From JAZDCJ01 sp036311985 (lineage in GTDB: Bacteria; Actinomycetota; Actinomycetes; Actinomycetales; Micrococcaceae), in NCBI RefSeq assembly GCF_036311985.1, contig NZ_JAZDCJ010000013.1: a DNA stretch of 64,000 bases; one strand, 5' to 3'. Below, one piece after another: positions 45,998-54,342 of this stretch (the stretch's first letter is position 1; each line of letters begins with the position of its first letter). Below the pieces are notes generated by a model. The model did no database searches. It saw nothing but the letters and a program-made list of their open reading frames with translations, and had not been told where the DNA came from. Both the position numbers and the translations under genes were made by a program.

Positions 45998-46111
45998 AGG
46001 GCAGCCCGACGATGTCGTCCACGCACCAGCCATCCGGCGGATCACCCTTCCAACAGCGTGGCGTACTCGGGCTCTCGGGATCGACGGAAAGTCCGTCTGG
46101 CATCCGGATCG

Positions 46112-46456
46112 TCAGCGGCCGGCCAATCGCTCACTCAGGAAACGATTGAGCGAGACTCCCTGCTCGTTGGCGGCGATGGCAAGGTTCCTATGCGTCTCGG
46201 GCGAAACCCGTACCTTGAGGTTCCCGCTGTACTTCCGTTCCGCAAACGGCTGGGGAACGGCCTCGCCGGAGGCTGACATGTCGTGCACGACTTCCCGAAC
46301 CAGGTTCTCCAGCCCTTGAAGTGCTTCGATCTGATCGGCTTCCATCCACGAAAGCGAGGGGAACTCGGCAACCGTTGCCAAGAATTCTTCGTCTTCAGGT
46401 GACCACACCACCGAGTACCGGTAGTGCGCCACGATAGAGGGCATCTGGTTAGACAT
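46112..46456 (-). CDS. hicB: HicB-family antitoxin
   Basis: A 114-residue antitoxin. The N-terminal half is the HicB RNase H-like fold (YRYSVVWSPEDEEFLATVAEFPSLSW, EALQGLENLVREVV). The C-terminal part (KVRVSPETHRNLAIAANEQG ... NRFLSERL) is a ribbon-helix-helix DNA-binding domain. ATG 46456 lies inside the end of the toxin frame (8-base overlap) behind GGAGCAGGG. It should bind the toxin and repress the shared promoter, but the toxin gene is broken here. Confidence 0.92.
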   Translation of the reverse strand: MSNQMPSIVAHYRYSVVWSPEDEEFLATVAEFPSLSWMEADQIEALQGLENLVREVVHDMSASGEAVPQPFAERKYSGNLKVRVSPETHRNLAIAANEQGVSLNRFLSERLAGR

Positions 46457-46706
46457 CACCCTGCTCCTTCATCCTGTCGATGGCTGCAAGTACCTGTTTG
46501 ACTTGGTACGGCTTCGCCATCCCTCCCTTGTTTTGGATGTTGACCCGTGGATCGCCCTGTCACGGTGTCTTGTACGTTCGGTGGCTTCCGCCGTTCGAGT
46601 TCCGAGGGTCACCAAAGTAGTGCTGTCAGAGCTTTGCCAGATCCTCGAATCGAACATTCGTCGGAGCGTTCCGCACCTTGCTTTCAATGCCGTCTATCCT
46701 CGGCAT
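46449..46706 (-). pseudogene. hicA: HicA-family toxin with two in-frame TGA codons
   Basis: An 85-codon frame from ATG 46706 to TAA 46451-46449. It reads NVRFEDLAKL-stop-QHYFG then GGSHRTYKTP-stop-QGDPRVN and continues to KPYQVKQVLAAIDRMK without any frameshift. The SxH toxin core (GGSH, His42) is intact. The stops are TGA at codon 27 (46628-46626), where relatives usually have Cys, and codon 49 (46562-46560), where relatives have the Trp of PW-x-GDPR; each is one base from the expected codon. Most simply a toxin inactivated by nonsense mutations while its antitoxin stayed intact. Confidence 0.85.
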
Positions 46707-46712
46707 CTAGCC

Positions 46713-46734
46713 ATGGTTCCACTAATGGAACCAT
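46713..46734. promoter_or_regulatory. hicAB operator palindrome
   Basis: ATGGTTCCA-CTAA-TGGAACCAT, a perfect 9-bp inverted repeat six bases upstream of the hicA start, where the HicB ribbon-helix-helix would be expected to bind for autoregulation. Confidence 0.75.
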
Positions 46735-46964
46735 TCTCGCAAGGTGGTCCCCCGTTCAGCCCGGTCATGGGAGGATCCTAGCCCCCACAGGCTCTCGGCT
46801 GCCCGGATCGACGCTGGGCCACGAGGCCTGGGGACTGGGAGCGCATCATCGACAGGCCCCGGTGGTTCAGGCGTGTCCGCCTCGCAGGAAAGGGCGGTGG
46901 ACACGGCGGTGGAGAAGACCCGCATGGTCGTCGCTTCCCGGATGGGCACGGCGCGCTGCATTTC

Positions 46965-47045
46965 TTCCCACTTCCCGGGTCACACGCCGCCTGGAAAGCG
47001 GCGTGTCGCGCCGACACGCCGCGCCTCGACGCGGAGAAGTGGGAA
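46965..47045. repeat. ~80-bp nested palindrome, internal copy
   Basis: Outer arms TTCCCACTTC (46965-46974) and GAAGTGGGAA (47036-47045); inner perfect 9-bp hairpin ACACGCCGC-CTGGAAA-GCGGCGTGT (46982-47006). Same family as 26985-27058 and 57346-57426. The surrounding gap 46735-47224 has no supported gene. Confidence 0.8.
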
Positions 47046-47110
47046 CCTTTTCACGAGCGCATTGACCGTTGGGGTGGCGCAGGCAGTGAGGCCACAGTTG
47101 CGCCCGTCTA

Positions 47111-47203
47111 CGCCAACGTGAGCGCGCCGGACAACCAGGTCGTGGAAGCACTGGCCAGCTCCACCTGCGCCAACGTGAGCGCGCCGAACAACCAGGCCGT
47201 GGA
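47111..47203. repeat. 36-bp direct repeat pair
   Basis: CGCCAACGTGAGCGCGCCG followed by (G/A)ACAACCAGG(T/C)CGTGGA occurs at 47111-47146 and again at 47168-47203, 57 bases apart, just past the desaturase stop. No function evident. Confidence 0.7.
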
Positions 47204-47224
47204 CGCGCGCCGACGGCAGCGCGG

Positions 47225-48574
47225 CTACGGCAGCGCCAGCCGGAAGACCTTCCCCCACGCGGAGCCGACCTGCTTCAGGAGCGGCCCGGTGTTGTACGGC
47301 AGGCCGTAGCGGCGGCAGATGTCCCGCACCTGCGGGGCGACCTCGGCGTAGCGGTTCGACGGGAGGTCCGGGAAGAGGTGGTGCTCGACCTGGTGGGACA
47401 GGTTCCCGGTCATGAAGTGCATGAACTTCGATCCGGAGATGTTCGAGGACCCGATCATCTGCCGCACGTACCAGTCGCCGCGCGTCTCGCCCTCCACCAT
47501 TTCCTCGGTGAACGTCTCGGCCCCCTCGGGGAAGTGGCCGCAGAAGATCACGGAGTGCGCCCACACGTTGCGCACGGCGTTGGCCGTGAGCGTGCCGTAG
47601 AGCGCCTGCTTCCCGGAGCCGGTGACCATGGCCAGCGCGGGGGTCGCGGCGTAGTCCTTGGTGAACTGGCGCAGTGCCTTCCGGCCCATGGCGCGCAGGT
47701 CCTTGAAGAGCTCGGACTTGGGCTTCTTGCCCTCCTTGACCTCGGCGATCTCGAGGTCGTAGATCGCGATCCCCCACTCGAACACGGGGGCCAGGACCGC
47801 GTTGAAGACGGGATTGAGCAGGTTCACCGGCTTCCACGGCTGCTCCTCGTCCATGCGCAGGAGGTTGTAGCCCACGTCCTTGTCGAGCCCGACGACGTTG
47901 GTCCAGCGGTGGTGCAGGTCGTTGTGGGTGTGCTGCCACGAGCGGGCCGGGGTGACGAAGTCCCATTCCCACGTGGTGGAGTGGATGTCGGGGTCGCGCA
48001 TCCAGTCCCACTGGCCGTGCAGGACGTTGTGCCCGATCTCCATGTTCTCGATGATCTTGGACCCGGAGAGCAGGGCGGTCCCGGCGATCCACGCGAACTT
48101 GTTGCGCCCGCCGAGGATCAGGGCTCCGCGGCCGGCGACCTCGAGGGCCCGCTGGAGCTTGATGACACGGCGGATGTAGGCGGCGTCGGACGCCCCGCGC
48201 CGGGCGAGCACGGAGTCGCGCACGGCGTCGAGTTCGCGGCCGAGCTCGGCGACGTCGGCATCGCTCAGGTGCGCAGCGGCGGGCGGGCGGACGGTGGGGC
48301 TGCCGGCGGCGGCCAACGCCCCACGGCGGGGCTTCTCCCGGACGACGCCGATGCCCCCTTCCGCATCGGCCCCGCCCCGGGCGCCGTTCCCGGCGGCATC
48401 GTGGGCGGCGTCCGCGCCGGGCACCGCGGCGGACGGCGAGGCTTCTCCGGTCGGGAGGGCCCCGTCGTCGTGCTCGTCTCCGCGCGGGGCCCAGCTCGTG
48501 GTATCGGGGCCCGGGACGGGGCGGCGGCGCAGGCCGGTGCGGACGTGGGCCGTGGCCCGGGTGGTGTCGGTCAT
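47225..48574 (-). CDS. Membrane fatty-acid desaturase
   Basis: A 449-residue di-iron acyl desaturase. The first 100 residues are a disordered Gly/Ala/Asp-rich extension. The three histidine boxes are HNVLHGQ, HTHNDLHH and HQVEHH (the last with the acyl-CoA/front-end type spacing). It would insert a double bond in membrane acyl chains using electrons from a ferredoxin-type partner, almost certainly the reductase encoded just upstream. ATG 48574 is the start of conserved reading. The gap before it (48575-48693) is a low-complexity GTGGTTCGGGG-like spacer. Confidence 0.93.
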   Translation of the reverse strand: MTDTTRATAHVRTGLRRRPVPGPDTTSWAPRGDEHDDGALPTGEASPSAAVPGADAAHDAAGNGARGGADAEGGIGVVREKPRRGALAAAGSPTVRPPAAAHLSDADVAELGRELDAVRDSVLARRGASDAAYIRRVIKLQRALEVAGRGALILGGRNKFAWIAGTALLSGSKIIENMEIGHNVLHGQWDWMRDPDIHSTTWEWDFVTPARSWQHTHNDLHHRWTNVVGLDKDVGYNLLRMDEEQPWKPVNLLNPVFNAVLAPVFEWGIAIYDLEIAEVKEGKKPKSELFKDLRAMGRKALRQFTKDYAATPALAMVTGSGKQALYGTLTANAVRNVWAHSVIFCGHFPEGAETFTEEMVEGETRGDWYVRQMIGSSNISGSKFMHFMTGNLSHQVEHHLFPDLPSNRYAEVAPQVRDICRRYGLPYNTGPLLKQVGSAWGKVFRLALP

Positions 48575-48693
48575 GGCGTGCTCCTGGTGGTTCGGGGCAG
48601 TGTGGTTCGTCGTGGCGTGGTCCGCCATCGTGCGGCTTGACGTGGTGTGCTTCGGGGTCGCGTAGTTCGGGGTGGCGTGGTCGTCGGCGTTCC

Positions 48694-49854
48694 TCAGGCC
48701 TCGAGGCTGACGTTGCCGGCGGCCGCGGACACGCAGGTCTGGATGAGCTCGCCGGGCTCGCCGTGGACCTCGCCGGTGCGCAGGTCCCGCACGGAGCCGG
48801 AGCGTAACGGGGTCAGGCACGAGTGGCAGATCCCCATGCGGCAGCCGGAAGGCAGCAACAGTCCCGCGTCCTCGGCGGCGTCGAGCAGCGGGGTGGAGCC
48901 GTCGCACGCGACCTCGCGGTCCGAGGCCTCGAACGTGACCGTGCCGCCCTCGCCGTCTCCCGCGGCGAGCGTCGTCGTGAAGCGCTCGATCACGAGGGCG
49001 CCCGTCGCGACCGCGGCCTGCGCGGCCACGCCGCCCGTCCCGCCCGGGACGCCCCCGGCGCCCGGCGCGGCGGGCTGGGAGGGGGCTCCGGCGTCGTACC
49101 CGGAAGCGGTGCGGCCGCCGTTGGCGAGCCAGAGCGCCTCGGCCGAGTCGAGGAAGTCCCCGGGGCCGCAGGCGTAGGCGGCGCGCTCGCGCCAATCGGG
49201 GCACACGGCCTCGAGCGCGGCGGCCGTGGAGAGGTCCAGGCGGCCGTCGCGGCCCGTGAATCGGTGGTGGACCTTCAGGCCCGGGAACTGGTCGGCGAGC
49301 TCGAGCAGCTCCTCGCGGAACAGGGCGTCGGCCTCGGTGCGCGCGGAGTGGAGCAGGACCACGTCGGCGTCCGGACGGGCCGGGACGAGCGTGCGGATCA
49401 TCGACATCACGGGGGTGAGCCCGGAGCCGGCCGTCAGCATGAGCAGGGGGCGCGGGTGCTCGGGGAGCGTGAAATCGCCCTGCGGCGGGGCCAGGAAGAG
49501 GACGTCGCCGGGGCGCGTGGTGCGGACCAGGGTGCCGGAGACGGCGCCGACGTCCGTGACGGTGATCGCGGGATCGAGGCCCGCGGCGGTGGAGAGCGAG
49601 TAGGAGCGCCAGTGGCGGACGCCGTTCAGCTCCACGCCGATGCGCGCCCACTGGCCCGCGAGGTGGGCCTTCCATCCGCGGCCGGGCCGGAAGAAGATGG
49701 TGGCGGAGCCCGCGGTCTCCTCGACCACGCGGGTCACGATGCCCCGCAGCTGGCGGGCGGAGGAGAGCGGATTGACGAGCCGGAGGAAGTCCTCCGGCGA
49801 GTGCGGGGTGGTGAAGATCGACGCGGCTTGCGCCAGGGGGCGAAGCCTGAACAT
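48694..49854 (-). CDS. Ferredoxin-NAD(P) reductase with fused 2Fe-2S ferredoxin
   Basis: A 386-residue electron-transfer protein. The flavin domain shows RSYSLST (83-89), the nicotinamide domain AGSGLTPVMSMIR and YACGPGDFLD, and the C-terminal plant-type ferredoxin has Cys in LLPSGCRMGICHSC and a last Cys near 374. Between reductase and ferredoxin lies a Gly/Pro/Ala linker (ASGYDAGAPSQPAAPGAGG) that begins with a dispersed-motif copy at 49088. It should supply electrons to the desaturase downstream; both are divergent from the PucR-type regulator. Confidence 0.93.
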   Translation of the reverse strand: MFRLRPLAQAASIFTTPHSPEDFLRLVNPLSSARQLRGIVTRVVEETAGSATIFFRPGRGWKAHLAGQWARIGVELNGVRHWRSYSLSTAAGLDPAITVTDVGAVSGTLVRTTRPGDVLFLAPPQGDFTLPEHPRPLLMLTAGSGLTPVMSMIRTLVPARPDADVVLLHSARTEADALFREELLELADQFPGLKVHHRFTGRDGRLDLSTAAALEAVCPDWRERAAYACGPGDFLDSAEALWLANGGRTASGYDAGAPSQPAAPGAGGVPGGTGGVAAQAAVATGALVIERFTTTLAAGDGEGGTVTFEASDREVACDGSTPLLDAAEDAGLLLPSGCRMGICHSCLTPLRSGSVRDLRTGEVHGEPGELIQTCVSAAAGNVSLEA

Positions 49855-49957
49855 GTTCTAAGCATATGGCCCGGGACGCCAGATTTCTCCCGCCCGAGCC
49901 TACAATTGGGCAGCAAAAACTATCGCCGGGCAACAGGAAAGGCTGGGAGCGAGCCTC

Positions 49958-51184
49958 ATGGACGCGAGAGACGGCGCCGTGCCGCGCCACCCCAACGATC
50001 CGCCGTGGCTGTCCCTGCCGAGCGGCATCAGCGACGTCCTGCGCCCCTACGTTCCCGAGGTCGTCGCGGCGATCATCGACACCGTGCCGCGCATGGTCCC
50101 CACCTACTCGCTGCCCATGGAGGGGCGGTTCGGGCGCGGCCTGCGGCGCGGCGTCGCGGGCGCCCTGGACCGCTTCCTGCAGCTTCCGGGCACGCGGCTG
50201 CCGGCGCTCTCGGCGGAAACCGGGCTGCTCGTCGCCGGGCTCGGCGCGGGCGAGTTCCGGCAGGGCCGCTCGATGGACGCCCTGCTCGGCGCCTACCGGA
50301 CGGGCGCGCGGATCACGTTCCGCGAGCTGTCCAAGGCGACGCTCGAGTCCGGGCTCGGGGCGGAGGCCGTCGTGGACCTGGGCGAGTCGATCCTCGCCTA
50401 CATCGACGAGCTGTCCGCGGTGAGCGTGGAGGCGTACGCGTTCGAGCAGTCGGAGCGGGCCGGGGAGCTGGACCGGCGGCGGACGGCCCTGCTGGAGCTG
50501 CTGCTGCGCGGCCAGACGAACGAGGCGTCGCTGCGCGCGGCGAGCCTGCAGGCGGACTGGGTGCTGCCGCCGCGGCTCGCGGCCGTGGTGCTGCCGCTCG
50601 ACACGGCGCCGGGGCTGCGGGTGCGGCTCGGTCACGCAGCGCTCGTGGTGGAGCGCGATTCCGACGCCGTGGCCCTCGTGCCGATGCCGCCGACCGCGGC
50701 GGCGCGGGCCGACGTCGTGCGCGTGCTGCGCGGGCGGCGGGCCGTCGTGGGGCCCGCCGGGAGCTGGGAGCAGGTCGGGTCCTCGCTGCGGCTGGCCCAG
50801 CTCGCCGCCGCGGCGGTGTCCGTCGACGAGGGGGCCGATGGGCCGACGGACGGGCACGATGCCGCCGAGCCCGTGTGGGCCGAGGACCATCTGGCGCTCA
50901 TCGTGATGCGGGCCGAGCCGACCGCCATGACGGCGCTGGCCCGGAAGCGGCTGGCCCCGCTCGACGAGCTCCCGGCCGGTCCGCGGGCCCGCCTTGAGGA
51001 GACGCTGCTGGCCTGGCTGCGGCATTGGGGCCAGCGGGCGCCCGTGGCCGAGGAGCTCGGCATCCACCCGCAGACCGTCGGCTACCGGCTCGGGCAGCTG
51101 CGCTCGCTGCTCGGCGCCGAGCTCGAGGATCCGTTGGCGCGCTTCGAGCTTGAGCTGGCGCTGCGGGCCCGCACGCTGGGCTGA
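49958..51184 (+). CDS. PucR-family transcriptional regulator
   Basis: A 408-residue regulator. The long N-terminal sensor region (SGISDVLRPYVPEVVAAIID ... GAYRTGARITFRELSKA) lacks a recognised ligand pocket; the C-terminal PucR helix-turn-helix reads LLAWLRHWGQRAPVAEELGI and HPQTVGYRLGQLRSLLG. ATG 49958 follows GGGAG. It is divergent from the reductase-desaturase pair across 103 bases, so it probably controls membrane lipid desaturation (inference from context; similar arrangements are common in actinobacteria). Confidence 0.88.
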   Translation: MDARDGAVPRHPNDPPWLSLPSGISDVLRPYVPEVVAAIIDTVPRMVPTYSLPMEGRFGRGLRRGVAGALDRFLQLPGTRLPALSAETGLLVAGLGAGEFRQGRSMDALLGAYRTGARITFRELSKATLESGLGAEAVVDLGESILAYIDELSAVSVEAYAFEQSERAGELDRRRTALLELLLRGQTNEASLRAASLQADWVLPPRLAAVVLPLDTAPGLRVRLGHAALVVERDSDAVALVPMPPTAAARADVVRVLRGRRAVVGPAGSWEQVGSSLRLAQLAAAAVSVDEGADGPTDGHDAAEPVWAEDHLALIVMRAEPTAMTALARKRLAPLDELPAGPRARLEETLLAWLRHWGQRAPVAEELGIHPQTVGYRLGQLRSLLGAELEDPLARFELELALRARTLG

Positions 51185-51239
51185 CCACGGCACCCAGTTC
51201 ACGTCTACTCGGCGCGATCATGCCCCCAGCCTCACGCCC

Positions 51240-51472
51240 AGTTCACGCATAGTGGGCGAGACCATGGGCCGCTGTCCATTTCACGAGGTAGACCCCGTGC
51301 TCTGGCCACCAACACACCGACTCACCGAGACAACGTGAACTCGGCGAACCCCCGGCCCGCACCGACGTCCAGTTCACGCATAGTGGGCGACACCATGGGC
51401 CGCTGTCCATTTCACGAGGTAGACCCCGTGCTCTCGCCACCAACACACCGACTCACCGAGACAACGTGAACT
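51240..51472. repeat. Pair of 102-bp MITE-like elements
   Basis: Two copies, 51240-51341 and 51371-51472, differing at about two positions. Each is bounded by the 8-bp terminal inverted repeat AGTTCACG ... CGTGAACT. A diverged third copy spans about 51546-51663, and a lone end (CAGTTCACG) is at 51195. No coding capacity. The gap 51185-51796 holds nothing else. Confidence 0.85.
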
Positions 51473-51796
51473 CGGAACCGCCTCGAGCCGACCGCAGCGT
51501 CCAGTGCACACCCAGCTGCATTGGCAGCGGCCCACCCTCGCGCCCAGTTCACGCAGAGTGGGCGAGAGCGTGGGCTACCTTCCGGATGGGGGGCCTCCAT
51601 CTGAGACGGCGTGGAATTCCCCACGGCCTTGGATTCAACCAGCAGCCTGGCCGAGGCAACGTGGCGCGCCCGCCAACCGAGAGGTCGCCGGCGGTCGCCG
51701 AGCCCAAGGCGACCCGGCGCGCAATACGGAAGCAGCCGGCGGCGTACACCCATAGAATGGACCATCCGTTTGAACCAGCGATCAGGAGCCCCCCGG

Positions 51797-52939
51797 ATGC
51801 AGATCGACTTCGCACAGTCCCGCCAGTCCACGCTCGGCGTCGAGTGGGAGATCGCGCTCGTGGACAGCGAGACGTTCGACATGCGCTCCGTCGCCAACGA
51901 GGTCCTCTCGGGGGTGCACGCGCTGCACGGCGGGCTGGACGAGGACGAGGAGCATCCCGCGATCAAGCAGGAGCTGCTGCTGAACACGGTGGAGATCGTC
52001 ACCGGGGTGTGCCAGACGGTCGCGCAGGCGCGGGCCGAGCTCCACCAGAACATCGAGGCGATCCGCACGGTCACGGACCCGATCGGCGTGGACCTGTACT
52101 GCGCGGGATCGCACCCCTTCGCCGCGCCGAAGCTGCAGCCCGTGACGGACAAGGAACGCTACGCGAAGCTCATCGACCGCACCCAGTGGTGGGGTCAGCA
52201 GATGGCGATCTACGGGGTCCACGTGCACGTCGGCGTCGACCGCCGAGAGAAGGCCCTGCCGATCGTCGACGGACTGGTCAACTACCAGCCGCACTTCCAG
52301 GCGCTCTCCGCGTCGAGCCCGTTCTGGGGCGGCGAGGACACCGGCTATGCGAGCCAGCGGGCGCTCATGTTCCAGCAGCTGCCCACGGCCGGACTCCCCT
52401 ACTACTTCCGCTCGTGGGGGGAGTACGAGCACTACGTCGCCGACATGCTCCACACCGGCGTCATCGACGACATCTCCGAGATCCGCTGGGACATCCGGCC
52501 GGTGCCTCGCTTCGGCACCGTGGAGATGCGCATCTGCGACGGCCTGAGCTCCCTGCAGGACATCTCCGCGATGGCCGCCCTGACCCAGTGCCTCGTCGAC
52601 GAGATGTCCACCGCCCTGGACAACGGGTGGTCGATCCCCGTGATGCCGCAGTGGTACCGCGTCGAGAACAAGTGGCGTGCCGCCCGCTACGGCCTCGACG
52701 CCATCATCATCCTCGACAAGGAGGGCAACGAGAACCTCGTCACCGACGAGCTCTACAAGGTCCTCAACCGCCTCGAGCCCGTCGCCAGGAAGCTCGGTTG
52801 CGCCGACGAGCTGGCCGACGTCGAACGCATCATCCGCGGCGGCGCCGGCTACCAGTGGCAGCGCAACGTCGCCGAGCAGAACGGCGGTGACCTGCGGGCC
52901 GTGGTCAAGGACAACGTCGCGCGGATGCGCATCGCGTAA
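51797..52939 (+). CDS. Carboxylate-amine ligase, YbdK/GCS2 family
   Basis: A 380-residue glutamate-cysteine ligase-like protein (ATP-grasp-unrelated GCS2 family). It has the signatures TLGVEWEIALVD, GVHVHVGVDRREKALPIVDG and VEMRICDGLSSLQDISAMAAL. Some family members form gamma-glutamylcysteine weakly; in actinobacteria that use mycothiol the real substrate is open. ATG 51797 follows AGGAG. It is convergent with the carboxypeptidase gene, nine bases apart. Confidence 0.93.
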   Translation: MQIDFAQSRQSTLGVEWEIALVDSETFDMRSVANEVLSGVHALHGGLDEDEEHPAIKQELLLNTVEIVTGVCQTVAQARAELHQNIEAIRTVTDPIGVDLYCAGSHPFAAPKLQPVTDKERYAKLIDRTQWWGQQMAIYGVHVHVGVDRREKALPIVDGLVNYQPHFQALSASSPFWGGEDTGYASQRALMFQQLPTAGLPYYFRSWGEYEHYVADMLHTGVIDDISEIRWDIRPVPRFGTVEMRICDGLSSLQDISAMAALTQCLVDEMSTALDNGWSIPVMPQWYRVENKWRAARYGLDAIIILDKEGNENLVTDELYKVLNRLEPVARKLGCADELADVERIIRGGAGYQWQRNVAEQNGGDLRAVVKDNVARMRIA

Positions 52940-52948
52940 CGCCCGCCG

Positions 52949-54025
52949 CTACTTCAGGTACTTTCCGCTCATCCAGCCCGTCCTGGTCCCGTACTTCACG
53001 GGATGCCACCCGTTGCGCGCGGCCCCCGTGACGGTGACGCGGGTCCCCTTGGAGAGCGTCGTGACGATCCGGTGGCCGGTTCCCGGGCCGCTGCGCATGT
53101 TCAGATTGGCCGTCGTGGCCAGGAGCCGTCCGGCAGCGGGCTTCGCGGTGGCCTGGGCAGCCGGCTTCGCGGCGGCTCTCGCCCCGGGCTGGCCCTTGGC
53201 GATCCCGTAGTAGTGCTCGAGCGTGGGGACCTTCCGCGCGGCCATGTCCTGGGCGACCCGGGGGCCGACGTAGCGCAGGTGCCACGGCTCGTAGCTGTAG
53301 CCCGTGGTGGCCTCCTGCCCGCTGGGGTAGCGGATGATGAAGCCGTACTTGTGGCCGTAGGCGCTGACCCACCGCCCCACGGGCGTCTTGGCGAAGCATG
53401 CCTGGAGGGCGCACGCCTTGCTGGCGTTCCCGACGTCGATCGCCAGCCCGGTCTGGTGCTCGGAGGTGCCGGGGCGGGCGGAGATCCTCGCGGCGTAGGC
53501 CGCGCCGTAGCGCTTGCTGTAGCTCGCGAAGAGCGAGGCCTGCGTGGCATAGGAGCGGTAGGCGCTCGTGATCCGGATATCGACCCCGGCCCTGCGCGCG
53601 TCCGCGGCCATGCGCTTGAACGCCGCCGCCGCGTCCGGATGCGCACGGAACCCGCCGGGCAGGGCCGCCAGGCTGGGCGCGAAACGGGCCGGGGCCAGCG
53701 GGTGGTCCTTGTTGACGAGCATCGCGACGCGCCGCGGATTGCGCTCGAGCGGGGGCACCTTCGCGGCGGGCACCACGTGCCGGTACGACGCCGGGGCCGC
53801 CGTCGGCGCGGAGCCCCACCCGGCGCCGGGGCCGGCTCCGGCAGGTGTTGCGACGGCTCCCGCGGCCTGGGCGGGCGCGATGCCCGGAAGCAGCAGGAAG
53901 AGCGCGGCGGCGACGGCGAGCACTGCCCGGGCCGCGGCAGACCGTACCTCCCGGGCGGCGGCAGCCGGGAGCGGGAGGCGGCGTCCGGCGTCGTACCCGA
54001 AGTGGCGTGGCGTGGTGGAGCTCAT
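52949..54025 (-). CDS. D-alanyl-D-alanine carboxypeptidase, VanY/M15B type, with SH3 domain
   Basis: An exported 358-residue peptidase. A signal helix (AVLAVAAALFLLLPGIAPAQA) follows an N-terminus that contains a dispersed-motif copy (FGYDAGRRL, 53985). The M15 domain shows ITSAYRSYATQASLFASY, the zinc-binding SEHQTGLAIDVG and the late EPWHLRYVG. A C-terminal bacterial SH3 domain (LNMRSGPGTGHRIVTTLSKG ... YGTRTGWMSGKYLK) should bind the wall. A second motif copy (53784) lies in the linker read as APASYR. ATG 54025 is the chosen start. Confidence 0.93.
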   Translation of the reverse strand: MSSTTPRHFGYDAGRRLPLPAAAAREVRSAAARAVLAVAAALFLLLPGIAPAQAAGAVATPAGAGPGAGWGSAPTAAPASYRHVVPAAKVPPLERNPRRVAMLVNKDHPLAPARFAPSLAALPGGFRAHPDAAAAFKRMAADARRAGVDIRITSAYRSYATQASLFASYSKRYGAAYAARISARPGTSEHQTGLAIDVGNASKACALQACFAKTPVGRWVSAYGHKYGFIIRYPSGQEATTGYSYEPWHLRYVGPRVAQDMAARKVPTLEHYYGIAKGQPGARAAAKPAAQATAKPAAGRLLATTANLNMRSGPGTGHRIVTTLSKGTRVTVTGAARNGWHPVKYGTRTGWMSGKYLK

Positions 54026-54158
54026 GATCTGGACCAGCCTTCCCCCTGGCGGCGCTGGCGCATCAGTGCGTTGATGCCAAGGACCGCGCCCCGGAGACAT
54101 CCTAAGCACGATGATCGGCCACCGGCTAGAGCAATTCGCCGGCCTGTGGATGAGGGAA

Positions 54159-54196
54159 CGGCTGGACCGCCCCTTTTCAGGGAGGCGGTCCAGCCG
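54159..54196 (-). terminator. Terminator hairpin after the surface-protein gene
   Basis: CGGCTGGACCGCC (54159-54171) pairs perfectly with GGCGGTCCAGCCG (54184-54196), a 13-bp stem. It follows the 54343 stop on the minus strand. The remainder of 54026-54342 has no recognised feature. Confidence 0.75.
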
Positions 54197-54342
54197 CTGT
54201 GGCCGCAGACCGGTCTGCCCGAGCGGGGGAATCGGGACGGCCTGCGGGGCCTTAGGGGTGCCGGTCGACGCTCCGGATGAGCGCCGGCGCCGGCGGTGAG
54301 CCGGGGCCGCAGCAGGGGATCATCCGCCGCGGCCCCGGGGTC

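Noticed and set aside
46560..46628. Selenocysteine or Trp recoding of TGA in hicA
   Set aside because: No hairpin typical of a bacterial SECIS was seen after either TGA, and other genes in the window use TGA as a normal stop; nonsense mutation is simpler.
46722..47065. Small ORFs on both strands between hicA and the nested palindrome
   Set aside because: No similarity, no ribosome sites, and they run through the palindrome.
47225..51202. 1,325-codon open frame on the minus strand
   Set aside because: Only the last 449 codons match a desaturase; the rest antisense-reads the PucR gene and off-frame reads the reductase.
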